Source of the DNA: Struthidea cinerea | Taxonomy: Eukaryota > Chordata > Aves > Passeriformes > Corcoracidae | DNA length: 64,000 bases | Direction: 5' to 3' | NCBI GenBank assembly: GCA_013397865.1 | Contig: VZTI01002070.1 | Location: forward strand, 1,664,332-1,728,331 | Shown here: positions 1 to 14,879 of the stretch, piece by piece | Position numbering within the stretch: the first letter of the stretch is position 1 | Layout of the letters: the number at the start of each line of letters is the position of its first letter | Translations under genes and position numbers: made by a program | Notes under the pieces: model-generated | Seen by the model: only the letters and a program-made list of their open reading frames with translations | Database searches by the model: none | Told to the model about the DNA's origin: nothing

Positions 1-16
1 ATATATATATATATAT
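1..16. repeat. (AT)8 microsatellite
   Basis: Eight AT units start the window and may continue to the left of it. Confidence 0.9.
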
Positions 17-3000
17 GGAAAATTTTTGCAAGCTAAGTAACAGTCAAGCTGAAAATTAGAATGTATATGTTGCTAATTCCATGAGCAGCAATGAGCAAGG
101 AAAGGGGCATCTGGTTTAATGTCTGCTAGCAAGATTATTATTTGGTAGTTTTCAAAGTATTGCCAAGAGAGTACATAAAACTGCCACTGGGTTACATATT
201 TAGGTTCAGTATTGTTCTTCCAGCTGGAGTACTTGGAGTGCAGTTACAGTCTTTATCTCGCTTTCCATCTCACCATGGTAACATGAGTTATGTACCAAAT
301 CTTTTTACTTCCAAGTACCTCATTTTGTGAACAGTCTGTTTATGTCAGAGATAATATTTTTGGGCTGTACGCTTTATATCATTCACAAGCAACTAATTCA
401 GCACAGACATCTCACAGTCCAGTCATGATGAAAATTGTTGTAGCCTAAAATGAAGTGCTGATTTTCTATCAGTACCTATTTTTGTTTCTTCAATGTCTCT
501 TTTTATTATTTTGTCCTATTTTCTCCTGGTAAGACATTCTACTAAAGAGATTTAACTTCTCTAAATATCTTATTAAGATACCCTGCTAAGTGTACAAACC
601 AGACACTATTTGTTAGTCTGTCATTTAATGTATAGAAAAAAAAAGTACCTGATTACTTCAGAAATTATGTAGTCTGCAGTTTGTTGCCTTGTTTGTTTAA
701 TCCTGTAACTAATGGTATTGAGCTCAACAATTTTAAGGGTATCTATTTGCTTTCGTCTTAGAGATAGTTCTCAAACATTAACCCTGTCTCAAACATCCAC
801 ACAGCAAATTCAGCGGGATAAAGTATTGTGGACCACAAAATGCAAAGCCACTCCTTCTCCAAGCTGTTGCAGCTCTGAGTCAGTGATTTGTCTCTGTGAC
901 AGATATACTAAGTTATTCACACATAACTTCAAGATGAAGAACTTTTTCTTCCTAACAACAAGCTGGCTGGTCATAGAGCTCAGGTCTCATCTCTTCTGAG
1001 CTACTTTTGCAGTTTCTTGCTGTCATAGATGCAAAACACCAAAGAATCCAGTTCTTGGCAGAAGGAAAATCACTTACAGAACAGAGAGTTACAGATTGCA
1101 TATAGAGAAGTTCAATTTAGAACTGAAGGTGTTTATTTAAAATGTCCCAAAGCTACAGCTGACATTACTTCCTTCTGCTGGACCTAGCAAACACTTTCTG
1201 TCTTTACATGTGATTGCGTGTGTGCTAGAGATCAGAGAGCTTTTTTTTCAAAATTGGTTCTCAGATGTGTATAAAGTTTAACAACCGTAAGCAGTCTTTT
1301 CAAAAAGCAGCTTGTCACACGACATGTATAGATACCAACCAAGTTTTTTTTTTCTTTTTGTTCTTTTTCTCCTAAATGAAAAACTTTCTTCTGACAGCCT
1401 CCTATAAACTACTTCAAAGAAGTCTCAAGTCCTTTTTTTTCCCGCAGATGACCTACTATTCTGCTTCTTCTCAGAAAATTAGTTAAGGTGCTTGAAATTT
1501 GAGGAGTGTGACCTAACAGCAAATTTGATTTTTTTAAATCAATAATGTATTTCAATGATTTTATTTTCAATATTTTTTTAGTTTATATCTCTCAATTACA
1601 GTGAAGGTATGGGGTAAGGCCTGGAGAAAATTTAGTAGTTTTGGAAAACTACAAGGCTGACAAGAAACAGTCTCAATCCAACACAGTACTTAGTCATGTT
1701 TAGTGTCAAAGATAAGAGTTGGTGTAGGAAAGCTGAGATTCATGCCTCAAAGCTAACGTGTTCCAGTGCTCTCTCAAATGACTGCTGAGAGAGCAAAGTC
1801 TACAGGTTACCTACACAGATTTGCCACATCCAGCAGTGGGAGTTTCTTCCATGCCCCTCCTTTGCTGGATTGAAGAACGCATCAGCCAGTGGTCTCTTAA
1901 CCTCTTTGTTTAATATGCCAGCAACTGCTCCCCATTCTAGAAAGTGTGAATTCTAAACACGAGCTGTCACCTTGGTGGGTATTTTTCAGCAGACTTTTTT
2001 TGCACAGTACAGGTGACTGAAACTGCCTTTTTGCTTAGTTAGGAAATAATGTTCTACTTAAAAAGCCAAGCATTCAAAATTATGCAATGCCAGAAATGCG
2101 GCTGTCCATCCAACTTTAATTTGGCACCGTATATGTGCCAGTCCTTAACGGCACAACTATATTCTTCCCTTGTTCCCAGCTCCATTCATTGTAGTGCAGT
2201 ATGCTTAGAGAATCCAACATCTATTTTCACTATTTTTATCCTTGTTGCTTGACTGGTGGCTAGACCATGGAACGAGTGCAGAATTATTTCTTTCGTCATG
2301 ATATGTTCCAGAGCATACTAGAGTGCGAAGGTGTCCAAATGAATCATGAACTTTAATGATCGTATGGCTGCTGTGAGATTAAATGCATCGTTATCTCCAT
2401 CTGATGTCCGTGAAAGTGGAACAAAATCCTCTCTGGAGGCCACGCAAGGAGCCAATGGCAGTAGTGGTATTTGGGGACCAATCCAGTGCTCATTCTCCTG
2501 GATGAAACCATTTTCCTTCAGGAAGTGCTGAGCAGCCTTGGCTCTCACTGACTTTGCAGTTTTGAGCATTCATCATGACTGTTCACCATCACAGCACTGG
2601 TAATCTTAAAAAGCTCAACCAGAAGATAAAAGCCCAAATACATGCAGCGGTTCTATGTCTGGAGCAACAAAAGCAAATGCCTCATTTAAACAAGCTTTTC
2701 AATGGAATGATGAAACTGAATGAAATTGCATGGTTTTGTTGTCTTAATGCTTCCTCTTTCTCACTTCAAAACCCACATTTCTTCCTTGTCACTTCTTCAG
2801 TGTACCCACTGGGGAAGACACCACTCATGCTAGGGATGGCACAGAGCTACACTTGGGGCAACCATCAGGCCAGAACTGGTGTGACCACTCATGAACTGGA
2901 ACATTGCTTCTCAATTGAATGTGGGATGGGCTGTTTCATCTGCTCTCCTGTGCTGGGATTTGGGCATGTAGCATAAATCCAGTTCCTTACTTCTCTGAAA

Positions 3001-6000
3001 GTTATTAGGGCTTAATTAAGGCTGGAAGCCTCCTACATATGACTGAAATGAATGAGCTTGTTCAGCTCCTGGTATTTGAGGGATGGATGGGCAAACAAAC
3101 ATGCAGTCCTTGTAAACACATAGACTATCTTTCTTGGCAAACCATGAGCAATCTCTGTTTCCTACAGAAGAAGAAAACAATGTTCAACAAGAGAAGTGTT
3201 TCTAGTTCTGAGAAGGCAAAAGTACCTACAGATACATACGAGGTTTTGCTCTTTCAGCTTCTTTTAGATGAAGGCTGCTCAGATATTTGCAGGGATAGTA
3301 GCAGTAGAAAATGTTTGAATAGGTAAATCAAAATAATTTTCTTTCAACTGTCATGTTCTTAAACTAGACAATAGAGTGCTAATGTATTTCAGACACAAAA
3401 AAAGTACATAAATTGGCTTGAAAAATTTAGAAACTAAAAGCTCTGCACTTTCTTACCAGTGCCTGGGGTCATGTAATTTCTTTATATTTCTGACCAAATA
3501 TGCCTCTTGGTTAATATAATTTAGTTCAGTTGAATTTGTTAAAGAACAAAGGCAGTATGTCCTATGATAATTGCTGTGTGATAAATGCACGGTGATTGTC
3601 CATTTTTTTGCTGAAATGCCTTCCTCAGAATGTTTTGGAGTGCGTATTTTTCAAAGGAATTTCAGAAAACAGACCCATTTCCTGGGCTTGTCTAGAATGT
3701 ACATTTATAGATAATTAGCCAAACCTTGATCTTTTTGGAAGCAGTTAATTTGGCTTGATGTAGTATATGGCCCATAGAATTTTCAGACGAGATTTAAAAC
3801 TAGAGCATATGTGCTTTGTTCCATGGGCATTTTGGGTAACGTGGTTGCAGGCAAAGAAACTCTGGCCTTTAGTGGAGGTTGGCAAATAGCAGAACAAGTC
3901 TTTGTGAAACACCTGCAGTGAAGCCTGGTGGACCTTCTTCCGCTTCACCATTGACTGGCGTGTGCATTTGCTGTCTGTCTCATACTATGCTCACTTCAAG
4001 TAGTTCATGATGATCAAAACACGCCACTGAATTATCAAGAGAATTGGTTGTTTCTTGTGCCATTAGAGACTGCTCAACGTTTGGATGACAACTCACCTTC
4101 TCTGCCTGCCCTAAGATATCACTATATTACACCAGTGTTTTCCATTTTGCATCCTCACTCCATGAGAACTCTGAACAGCTGTGAGAACTGTTATTTGGGA
4201 GCTTCTGGTAACTGGCACAGTATTTTAAACAGCCCGAAAATTAAATACCTAAATTGTTGGGTTTTAAGTTCATGCAGCCCATGTATAAAGACTGAATGCA
4301 GAGATGGTAGCATATGTGTGGCATATAATTAAACCTCTGTAATGACACCCACAGAGCTCAAAGAGTGGAGGAGCACCTCACAGCAGTGGAAATATTTGCA
4401 GTTACAAGGGGAAATGACTGTCATTGTAAACCCGAAGAACTTGCAGCCTACTTGCACATAGAGAAGACACCAAGGAAGGCAATTCTCCTACGCTATGAAC
4501 TTCACAACCTAAACAAGGCTAATGGGCAAGTTGAGCAGAATTATAAAATTATTCTCACCTGACGTACATTGTCCATTAATCTATTTGCTTTGTTTTGTAT
4601 ATCACAAATGAACAAAACCTCACTCCCTTGAGTGATCTGGGCTCATGGATGTAATATTAACAAGAGAAAAGAGAAAATGTTCCCAAATAATTTAAGGAGC
4701 ATATTGTTTCAGGAAAGATCGTGCAATAGGCATGGAAGCATTTGAAAACATTTCCACACAGCGTGACATGCTCCTAGGTTGTTCCAGGACAGCTCTCCCT
4801 GTTTGCAGTGAAACAAATCCATTCTACAGATTATGAACAGGATGTGGCTGTCCTTTCTTTTTTGCTCCCCTTTTTGCTAGGAAGGACAAGCATGACTAGG
4901 AATGACTTCTCTGGTTGAGCTGCAAACATTGCTTAATGTATTCTTAGTTGCTTGACAATGAGTTTCTTGAATTGTAGGGTTGCTGTGAAATGTAATGAGC
5001 AGACTGTGCAGATAAGAAACTTCACACCAGTGGATCTGGTTTCATTATGTAATCATTCATTTCTACTCTGCAAGCTTTTGCTTGTACATCATGTTTCTCA
5101 GCTTTGGCACCCTTAAATTAAAAACAGGCCTGCGGGGACCTACTTATATTTAATAATGATCCCAATGAGTCTTATAAGGCAGAAGAAGTATATAGAAGTG
5201 TAAATTTTTCTCACATTCCAGTTCTTCTTTGTAAACTAATCACATTTCCTTATATAACTTGTTAGAACCTGTAGTTATTTGAATGAATCAATTTCTCCCT
5301 TAAATCCAAAGAGTGATAATCCTTGTTCTCAATTTAAAACTGCTCATGGTACAGTTTTCACCATACACAAGGATACCGTGTCTAATTGCAGAGGCATAAA
5401 TCATTACTTTTATGGCTCAAGTCCCCTGTTCTCACAGGGTTTTTTCACCCTTTTTTGAAGTTAACTGTAAGGCTGGGTTATGATAATTTTTCATTCACAA
5501 TGTCACATTTCTTTCCAGTAACCTGACATCTTCTTGCTATGACCCTACTTACAGAAGACTGAAGCACCAATGACCTATCTAATGATCATGTTATTATAGC
5601 ACATTTCCACTTCATTACTTGTGTTCAAAGTTTATGTGCACATGTCCAGCTGTTGAACTGTAGTCAAGAGACAGACAAGGAGAGCCCCAGTATTGCTCAT
5701 CAGTTTTAATGTTAGAACTTTCAGACAGTGATAATTTTTCAAAATTCTGAAAGAGGTGAAAGCAAACTTGTCCCTAAGCATTATGAAATATAGGAAATTA
5801 GATAGTGTTTTATAAACCTCTAATTTCTGTGACTTTTTCCCCCAAGAGCAAAATGATGTTCACGCAAAAAGCAATTGTGGCTGTAACCACACTCCAGTTT
5901 TCTCCCATCTTTCCCATCTTTTCTCCTGAAAGTATTATGACAGCTTTTATCTTTTTTAGACAATTTTGAGATATTTTGAGTACAGAGTTCAGATTCTTTT

Positions 6001-9000
6001 TCCTACTTTTTGACAATTTAGACAAAGAGATATCCCCACCTGCATTAAAAAAGACACAAGATCTCCAGAGAGGAGGAAGATTCTGCTTTTATTATCAGCT
6101 GTAGCAAAACCAAATCATTAGCAAAAACGACACATTTATAACTTCCTATTGTATGTGTCAGACAAAGAGTGTTCCTTGTCCTTTGTTTTCTTAATATCAC
6201 TGTTTTCACTCTATCTGCGCAGCGGTTTCTCTGAGAAAGGGAAGACGCCAACACTTCTGTTTGATTAATGGAGATCTTTCCTATTATCTTGCCTCTCTGA
6301 CGTTCTTGTCATTGACTAAAATGGGACAAGGATCTTCCAGTGATGCAAGGTCAGCCATTGCTGGGCTAAACAGCTCTCAGGTAGAAGTGCCTGAACAGAG
6401 CATTCGAACAAATCATTTGATGTCTTAAGGGGTAAAGTCTAATTTCATAGCGGTCAGGACAAATACTTCACAGTTATTCTGAGAATGACTGATCAACTAT
6501 GTTTGCTGTTTTTACAGGCTGAGTTAACTTTTACAGTGCACTACTAAGGTTAAAGATGAATCTGAATCCTGAGTATTTGTGTCCAGACTGAATGCTGCTT
6601 CTTTGGGGGGTAGGTCTAGCATGAGCTGCGCAGGCTAACAGAGTCAGCTGGTGCTGCAGAGTTGTGTCACCTTACTGGGTGACATTGTGCCACCAGGCCC
6701 CCTTGGCAGATGTAACTGTATAGAAGAAAAGCAACTTTTGTCAGCTCCACTTATGTTATCTATGTGGTTGATGCGACCAGACCCGCAGGGAAGTTGTTCA
6801 TATATGCTGAGTTTTGACTCAGGAGCTTTGCGGAAAAAGCCTTATTCACAATTCAAAGATTTTGGTATCGCTTCTGCCATCAAAATCTGGGTGCGTGAAA
6901 CAATAAGGACTGTCATGTCTAATCACGTATTCACAAAGTATTTTTTGTATGCATCAAGCCATCTGCTCTGATAAGCTTTTTTCCACCTATTTGTCAATTC
7001 AGAGCAAAGCATTGTGATCATTCTTATTTATAATATTATCCCACTTCTCCCTAGCCTGCTGACATCTACAAGGTAAATTAGTTGCAACAGTATAGTCTCT
7101 GTACTGCAAGCATGAGATCTTTGCCACACCTCTCCCAAGTGATAAGGTAAGGGGTGTGCAAGACCAGCTCAGCTGCCTCTGCCTCGCACATCTGGAGGGG
7201 AATTCTGAGGAGCCGAAGCAGCAGCCCCTGTGGGAATGAGGCAGGGGCTGGAGTCTGTGCAGCAAAGAACTCTGGACCTCAGGAAGGCATTTCCCCAGTG
7301 GGGCTGCACCACACAAAGATGAGAGTCTGAGATCTGTATCAGGTCAGTCATTGCCTTTGGTTTCAACTGTATGATAAACTTTTTGAATAAAATTGCATAC
7401 CACTTACAGTGAGAATAAATACTTGAACCTTTTTTTTAATTTTTAAATATCTCCTGGACTCAGAAAACATATAAGAAGAATATTTTAAGAGGATGAGGAG
7501 ACAATGTGCCACAGGGACTTCAATGCAAAAGGGGAGCTAAGACATGACAAGAAACAAGTAGCAGATAAATGAAGCTGAGATTGTCTGAAAGAGGGGAATG
7601 GCTGAAAGGATTTAATGGAGATGCAGACTATAATCTAAATCCTATGTAGGCAGTCTTTGCACTGAGCACTGAGCTAAATAAGCTTTGGATCATGACCAAA
7701 GAGACAAATTGTGTACCAAGTAACCCTCATCAAAAGTTTTTACATGGGCATTTTTATCCACTTAGTGATTAAGGTCACCCAGCAATGTCCTTTCCATTTT
7801 TGGAGTTTATTTTGCAACATACTGTGCATATCTTACTGAAAACTCACAAAATACATTGTAGTCTAAAAATGATCAGGAAATTGCAATGGACACCTTGAAG
7901 AGCTGTAACTCAGGAACAGTCAACGAGTGCAGCACTTACAGCCAAGATGGTGTCAGTCTGATCCTTTCACATATGAATAGATGAGTTTTCAAAAAGCTAC
8001 AGTGATGTAACAAAGTTTACAGAGCAGGTCCAAAGAAAATTTAGGAGCAGGACACAGCCCTGTGTTGTAGCCACGGGATGATCATGATATTTAAGGCTGG
8101 GCATCCCTCATGTATCTCTAGGTGAGTACCATGTATAAATGCATTCTGGTGCTTTTGTAGTGTTGCTGCTTTTATTTTTAAGAAGCTTACTGTTAAATCT
8201 TGTAGGCATGAATGATACTAAGAAACTGGATTTTTTTTAATCACTGGAAAGAATCTTAAAATTATGAAATAATAAAGCTCTGAGCAAGAAGAAGTCAGTT
8301 TAATATGGAAATATTTGCATGCCATTGTAATTCCTCTCTCTTAACCCTAAGGGAATCACGGTTTAATAAAGTGAAGACTTAATTCAGTTTAATGAAAGTG
8401 AATATGACAAAACCTTAACGTAATTATGAAAATAAGGTCAAAATAAAGTAGTTCTAATCTGGAATGGCTACCTCATAAGAGCAAAATGAAAGCTTTACTC
8501 AGTTTTATGCATACTGAGAAATTATCTGAAAATACTCGATCATGCATGCAGGCAAGAGAAAGACTGTTTGGTTCCACTTCAATGATATTAAATTTATTAT
8601 TATATTAAGTCCAACAGCACTTGGAGGATGGGCGTTCCCTGGGATCCCTGAGCACAGTGGAGTCTCTCCACCCAAGAGACAGAAACAGGATTATGCAGAT
8701 TGTTGTTCTCATTTGATAGAAGATAAATTGAACGCCAGGTGATGTTACTTGCACAAAGTCAGTTATCAACAGAGCAAACAATACTGAAGTGGATTTTCTA
8801 TTCATTTCAGGTTAGATAAATTGAAAAATGTTTTCCAGAAAAATAATAATATAAAAAAGATTTTTAAAATCCCATTTTGAGTGTTCTCAGTATTTACAAA
8901 ATTAAGTAGAAGGAAATTTAGGTAAAAGACCTCAGACCATCAGAAAGTCAAACAATTTAATTATGAGAATGTTAAGAAAAGTACTAGCATTTACAGAATT

Positions 9001-12000
9001 AGGAGTTTCTTGAAAAAGTTTATATTAAATGCTTTGGGGTTGGGTTTCCTGGGCTTTTTTCCCCCTAAGGATTTCTGCTTGCTTTTTTCTCTTGGAACAA
9101 ATAGCAAAATAGTTCAACCTATATGTGTTTATAGCATAGATATGTACTCAAATCAAATATTTTTGAAGATAAGGCATGCTGATTTGTTAAGAGGATGTAA
9201 ACTTCAGAGCTAGGAGCTAAATGTGCTGTACTGACCCTGGGGTCCAAGGCTGTCTTACAACCCTGGTTTTCCTGCAAATTTTAAGGGTTATACATGCATT
9301 ACCTGGAACTCAATAATATTAATTTTTAAATAGGAATGACTAAGAAGGTATTTGAGAAATGAGTTTTGGTTGGAAGCTAACTAGTTGAAACTCTAAGAAG
9401 TCAATATTTCTGTTCTGATGAAATTTTCATGAGAATGTAGTGGCACCTACAGTGGTTTTTCTGTTCATAATCAGTATAATATTACAGTAATACTAATTGT
9501 GGATGGCTGTGCTCCCCAGGAGGGCAAAACACATTCCAGTCTGGCCACTTACAGGTAATGCCACCTCCAAGTGCAATCTCAGGCATGGGCTTAAAGTCTC
9601 ACCATCACACCTGGCACAGAAGCTGGCTGTGATTTTGTCTTCGGACTGAAAACTACATCATGCTGATAAGAATCCTGGGGAGTTAAACGGCAGGTGAGAA
9701 ACAAACAGAGAATTGTTTTCTGCACTAACCCCAAGGAGGGCCATGGTGAGCATTTCATCCAAGCACGAGGGAAATCAGGAGCTTCTGAGAGCTGTTTTTC
9801 CTTGACAGCAAGTTGATGCAGACTGGCCTGTGCATAGTCCATCCACAGCTGCTGGGTGCTGCTGCTCTCTTGGCGGTGCCATCTCCTGTCCCTGCCACAT
9901 GTGATGGATAATCTGTCATGCCAAGCTTTGTTTCCTGCACCTGCCTCCCTCTTTAATCTCCATTGTCTCTTGAGTCCAGGAGCTTTGTATCAAGCTGGCC
10001 ACAATTTCCAGGACTTCAACCTCTTGGCAGACTGAAATACTGTATTGTCAACAAAAATAAATCAACATAGTAGTCTCCATAAATTAAAATATTTTGAGAC
10101 TTTTAGGGTAGAAGAGTGATCTGATCAACAAGACTGGTTCTAGGTAGTGCAGGTCATAGCACCCATTCAGTACTGAGATCAGTAACCCAATTCCTCCTGA
10201 CTGGGAAAGTAATTGGCATTGCTCTTGGCATCAGTGGTTTCAGAAGCATGGAAGTGCACTGAAATATATACCTCCTCTGGGGAGAGAAGAAAGTTTTAAA
10301 TCAAAGATGACTGGAAATCTTGGAGCTTGAGTAAGAATAATCTATAGCACTGCCAGATTCTGTCTGTATTTTTCTCCAGATGTCTGCCACTATCCAGGTC
10401 ATTCTGGCACCTTTGACTTGAAAATGTTGTGAAATTTAAAGACTATCGTTGTAAATTAAAAAGATGCAAATGAGATGAAGCATGGATAGTGCCTGAAACC
10501 AGGGCCAGTGCCTGAAAAGAGCAGGCACTAGGCAAACCACCATCTGCACAGCAAACCAAACACACAGAAGAATAATAACACTGAAATGCTAATCTATGGA
10601 TTGGTATTTCTATCTGCTGTGGCTTCCAGCAAGCTTTCATTGAATTTTTCACTGCAGCTGATACCTATTGTCATGTATCCTCTAAAAAATGCCAGTGACT
10701 GAACAGAATTAAATTTTGGTTTTGTGCATGGCACTAGAATACACAGCAAATTCAAGAGAATCATGCTCCCACCACCACTCAAGTGAAGTTCTGTGTTCCT
10801 CTAACATATAAATTTTTTCGTTTCTTAAGTTTGTCGATCTTAAACCAACCAGTTCCAAGGACTAAGGAACTCCATGAGCTGAGCTGTTTGTATTTTTTCT
10901 TATGAAAGCAAAATTAAGGAAGATGCCATCTTGGTTTTTGGTACATGCCTGTGAGGAGTTTCCCAGGCAGTTCCTCGGTGTCGGTCAAACACCAGCATGG
11001 GACAGGAGCCATCCCCAAACGTAATCCAAATATGACAAGCCTGTGTTGGAGAATAAGGAATTTTAACTGCTGATGTTCGAGCTGTGCTGTTCCAGTATGA
11101 TTCAGGGCCAGATATTAGATCTGATTTATTCTCTTTAGCATCCCTGTAGCCACTGGGGCTCCTGCATGCAGCAGCACACATTGAGCTGGAGCTGAAGAAG
11201 CCTCACCTCTTCCTAATGCTGCCTGACACTTGAACCTGACAATTGCCCTTGTCACATTTGCTACATTCAGCAAACAGCCTGACTGCAGCCTCTCTACTCA
11301 GAGCACCTCTGACCTGCTCCACGTGGAGTCAATTTGAAAGGTCTTACAGTAGCAGGCACCCAGAAAGCAAATTCCCTGGTATTGGTAAACTTTGCGCACT
11401 TGGGAAGAAGCAAGATCAAACCCACAGCAATGTCTCAGCTTCCCATCAGAGAGGCTGGTCTGCAAGGAGAGCTCTATAATGCTGAGCTGCCTTCTCACCT
11501 GCAAAAACCTTTATCCTTACTGGGATGTTGGTGTGATTCTGAAAAGCCAGCTTCCAAACTCAAGAACAAATTGTCCTTTGGGGTAATATAGATGGAAGAA
11601 ACATCATTAAGAACATTAGCATGGACAAATTCAGACTGGGGATTCCTCCAAGTACTCTTATGAAAGCAGATTGTCTGCAAAGGCTAATGGCCTTCTTTCT
11701 ATTAATAAAAAAGTTTGTGATTTGCCACCCTGTGCTTTTTAAATCATGTCTTAAATTATTCCTGTGCCTATGTTTGGAATTGCCTTTCAAAGAATACCGA
11801 TGCCATTAATAAAAATGGCAGTTCAAATGTCGCTGTTAATTGTATACTTTGATCTGTGACCTTTGCATATTAATATTGCAGTCTGTTGAATTGACTTCAG
11901 AAGGACAAAAGCTTTTGACAGCTGATTTTTCTCAGCTTAGATTCAAATTATATTGTGCTTTCTAAACAACCCAGTGACATCTTTGCCTTTTTCAATCTTT

Positions 12001-12045
12001 CTGTGAAATATTGTGTATCTAACAGAAGCTCATTTCTGACTTCTT

Positions 12046-12110
12046 TTGTGTTTGTTTTGTTTTGTTTTGTGGTTTTTTTGGTTGTTTTGTTGGGGTTTTT
12101 TGTTTGTTTT
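12046..12110 (+). repeat. T/G-rich low-complexity tract
   Basis: TTTTG units repeat irregularly and run on into TTTGGTTG and GGGGTTTTTTG. This is simple sequence with no coding meaning, although a 63-codon frame passes through it. Confidence 0.85.
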
Positions 12111-12976
12111 AATCTAAACACCAAAATAGTGGAGTGTCTGAATTAAAAACTGAATGATTGAATTGTGATTCAAATTACAGCACATAATTAAAGCACACTT
12201 GCCTTCACTTATTCTAGCATTAAAATATGTAATAGTAATAATAACTTCTTTTTTTTACTGAAAGAGTTTTTGAATTATTTTGTCCAAATGATATCAAGAA
12301 TTTTAAAGTTCACTTTTTATGCTAAAAAAAAATGAAAAATGTATTTCTTTCTACAATTATTCAATGTGTAGACTCAGTATCCCACCATCAGGCTCACATA
12401 GCAATTTGGATATACAGTGAACAGTAGCTGGGTGTTTCAGCAGTTCTAAGCTAATCTCCAAAAGCAATAACATCACCCCTCATTTTTGCAATACCCACCT
12501 CTTTAGTCTAGACGGGTCATTTTTCTTGTTCTCAATGGGTGTTTTGGCTAATGCCCAGTCAATTGTGTCATTATAAATCCTAATTTCAAAATGTTTATAC
12601 AAAGATTATAAACATCTTACAGTTTCTTATGTCTCATAGTTTTTGTCAGAATGTTTCCTTCTACAAAATCCATACAGCCACCCTGGCCTCAGCACCAGCA
12701 GTGCAATCATAAATGTATAAATACGAAACTGCTGCAGCAGATGGTGAGAGATGTACATCAGATGCTGCCTTTCCTCTGACTGAAAATGTGGAGAAAGGAA
12801 GCCATGGCATAGTGGAAAGATACAGGGCTTGGTACAAGGCTTTGCCTACAGATGATAAAGAAAACTCAAAGCTTTCAAACTACAGCTTTCATCAGGCACG
12901 GGCAGATGCAGATTAACAGCCAAACCACTCTAAAACAAAACACTCCTGTAGTTTCTTCATGCAAAATGATGATAGC

Positions 12977-13024
12977 TCCTCAGTACTGAGGAATATTCCT
13001 CAGTATTGTGGAATATTCCTCAGT
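12977..13024. repeat. Overlapping palindromes and TCCTCAGTA direct repeats
   Basis: A perfect 16-bp palindrome (TCCTCAGTACTGAGGA, 12977-12992) overlaps a perfect 20-bp palindrome (ACTGAGGAATATTCCTCAGT, 12985-13004). The unit GGAATATTCCTCAGTAT then repeats once more downstream. The word TCCTCAGTA occurs three times in under 50 bp. It probably arose by local duplication. Confidence 0.85.
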
Positions 13025-14852
13025 ATATGTGGACAGTCTTAAATGTGCTGAATGTTCATCTTCCTCAGATTAAGCAAGTTGCGCAGTTCTGAGCAGTTTT
13101 ACCTGGAGAAACAAGCCTATGCACATTCAGATTCTGGATAAATGTATGAAGCTTCACAATTAGATATTTTAATGGAGCAGCCAGTGCACCACTTGGCCTG
13201 GAGGCTCGGAGAATTCTCTTGCTTACTTATCCTTTCATGTAATTTTTTAAGTTGTGTCCTGTGGTATAAAAGAGCGGTAATGTATCTCTCCATGAAAGAC
13301 ACTTAAGATTTCCCCCCTATTGGCTGACTGGCATGGAGCTTTTAATGAAATATTTATTCAGGAGGAAAAGATATTGCTTTGCCAGTTCCAGGTCCCACCT
13401 GTCTTCATTAAACCGCTGTTCTCTCTCATAGGTTCAGAAGAAAGACATTTAATAAACACTAAAGAGGTGTGAAGTTTATGGTCATGACCATGTGGCCGCT
13501 TGCAAAGCTTCTGGGGTCACTGCATGTTGTGGTCAAAGACTGATTTTATTAGTTCCCACATTTACAGTCACACTTGCTATTTAGCTTCTTGTTTACCAAG
13601 AGAAGAACCATTAGAGCCATGTGCTTGATGGTGTCCTTAGAACTTTAGAACTGTGCCTTTAGATAGTATTCCTTTGCCAGGAAAGTGGTAAAAGCAACAG
13701 TTGCCTTCAGAACAAACTTAGCAAATAAATATTAATTAATAAATGAACTCACAGCAAGTTTCCAGAATTATTAAAAGCCAGTAGCTGAAAAACATGGTCA
13801 CCTGTGTTTGCAGTCTCCCTGTTAGAGTGGGAGTTAATGTGTTGCAGGGTACATGGTGCCCTAAATTTGGAAAGAAGCTGTAAGTCTTGTTGGAAGAGAT
13901 GCCTCCTGTGCTGTGGCAGTAAGGCAGGAGACGTGCTTGGAGCTTGGGTTTTTATAGAATCTCACTCTGGCAAAGTTTCTGTGGACAAGGAAACAGTTAC
14001 TGAAGGGATTGCCGTATTCTCTGCAGGCTTCATGCTTGTGCCAGTTTGAATCATTTAATATTATTTGAATAGGTGTTTAGATGCATATTGAATGTGTGTG
14101 TGCGCATATGAAAAGATATTTTTATCTTACTGGAGACTTAATACTTTGGCAGTCAGCTCTCAAGTGCTTGGGAGCGCAGCCAAGATAATACTTTCTGAAA
14201 TCTTTTTGAAGTTTTTCTATTTCAAACCATGAAAATGCTTCATTTTTTTTCACCTCTGACTACTTTTTTTAAGAGGATACTGCCAGCTTTGTCAGCCTCA
14301 CATTATGTATCACCAACCATGCTTTGTGAATAACCCCAGATGAAAAGAGGTCTGGAATTCAAGTGTATGTGTACATTGGTGTCCTATGGAGAGAATGTGC
14401 TCAAGGACTCCCTGTGGATGTCTGGAGTCTCAGTGCATCACTGTGGAATAATAAAAGACTACCTTCTTATTGATGTTATGAGACCACAATCTCTGATCAA
14501 TGACCTTTTTAGGAATTCCACTGAATATGAATGATTTGCCTGTTCTAGTGGTACCCCACTGACCCTGTAGGTTAGATACACCAGTCAAAATGGATTAGTG
14601 CAAAAAGCTCTGTTTTTCTACCTTCCAATAACAGAAAACTTATTTATTCAGGAATAATGTGCTCTGCATTAATGGAATTAAAAAATGTGCCAGGTTCTCC
14701 ATCTATAGAATAAAATTTGCAATTCAGAGAGAATTACGAAATAAGAGAAGGGAAGGAGCACCCAAGCAAAAAGATAAAACCACATCTTCTGTTTCTTCCT
14801 GGTTACCCCCAGTACCACTTGCTGTGTACTTGCAAATTACATAAAATGCCAT

Positions 14853-14879
14853 TTTATTTATCTATTTATTTATTTATTA
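14853..14879 (+). repeat. (TTTA)n microsatellite
   Basis: About six TTTA-type units with one TCTA interruption lie in intergenic sequence. Confidence 0.85.
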
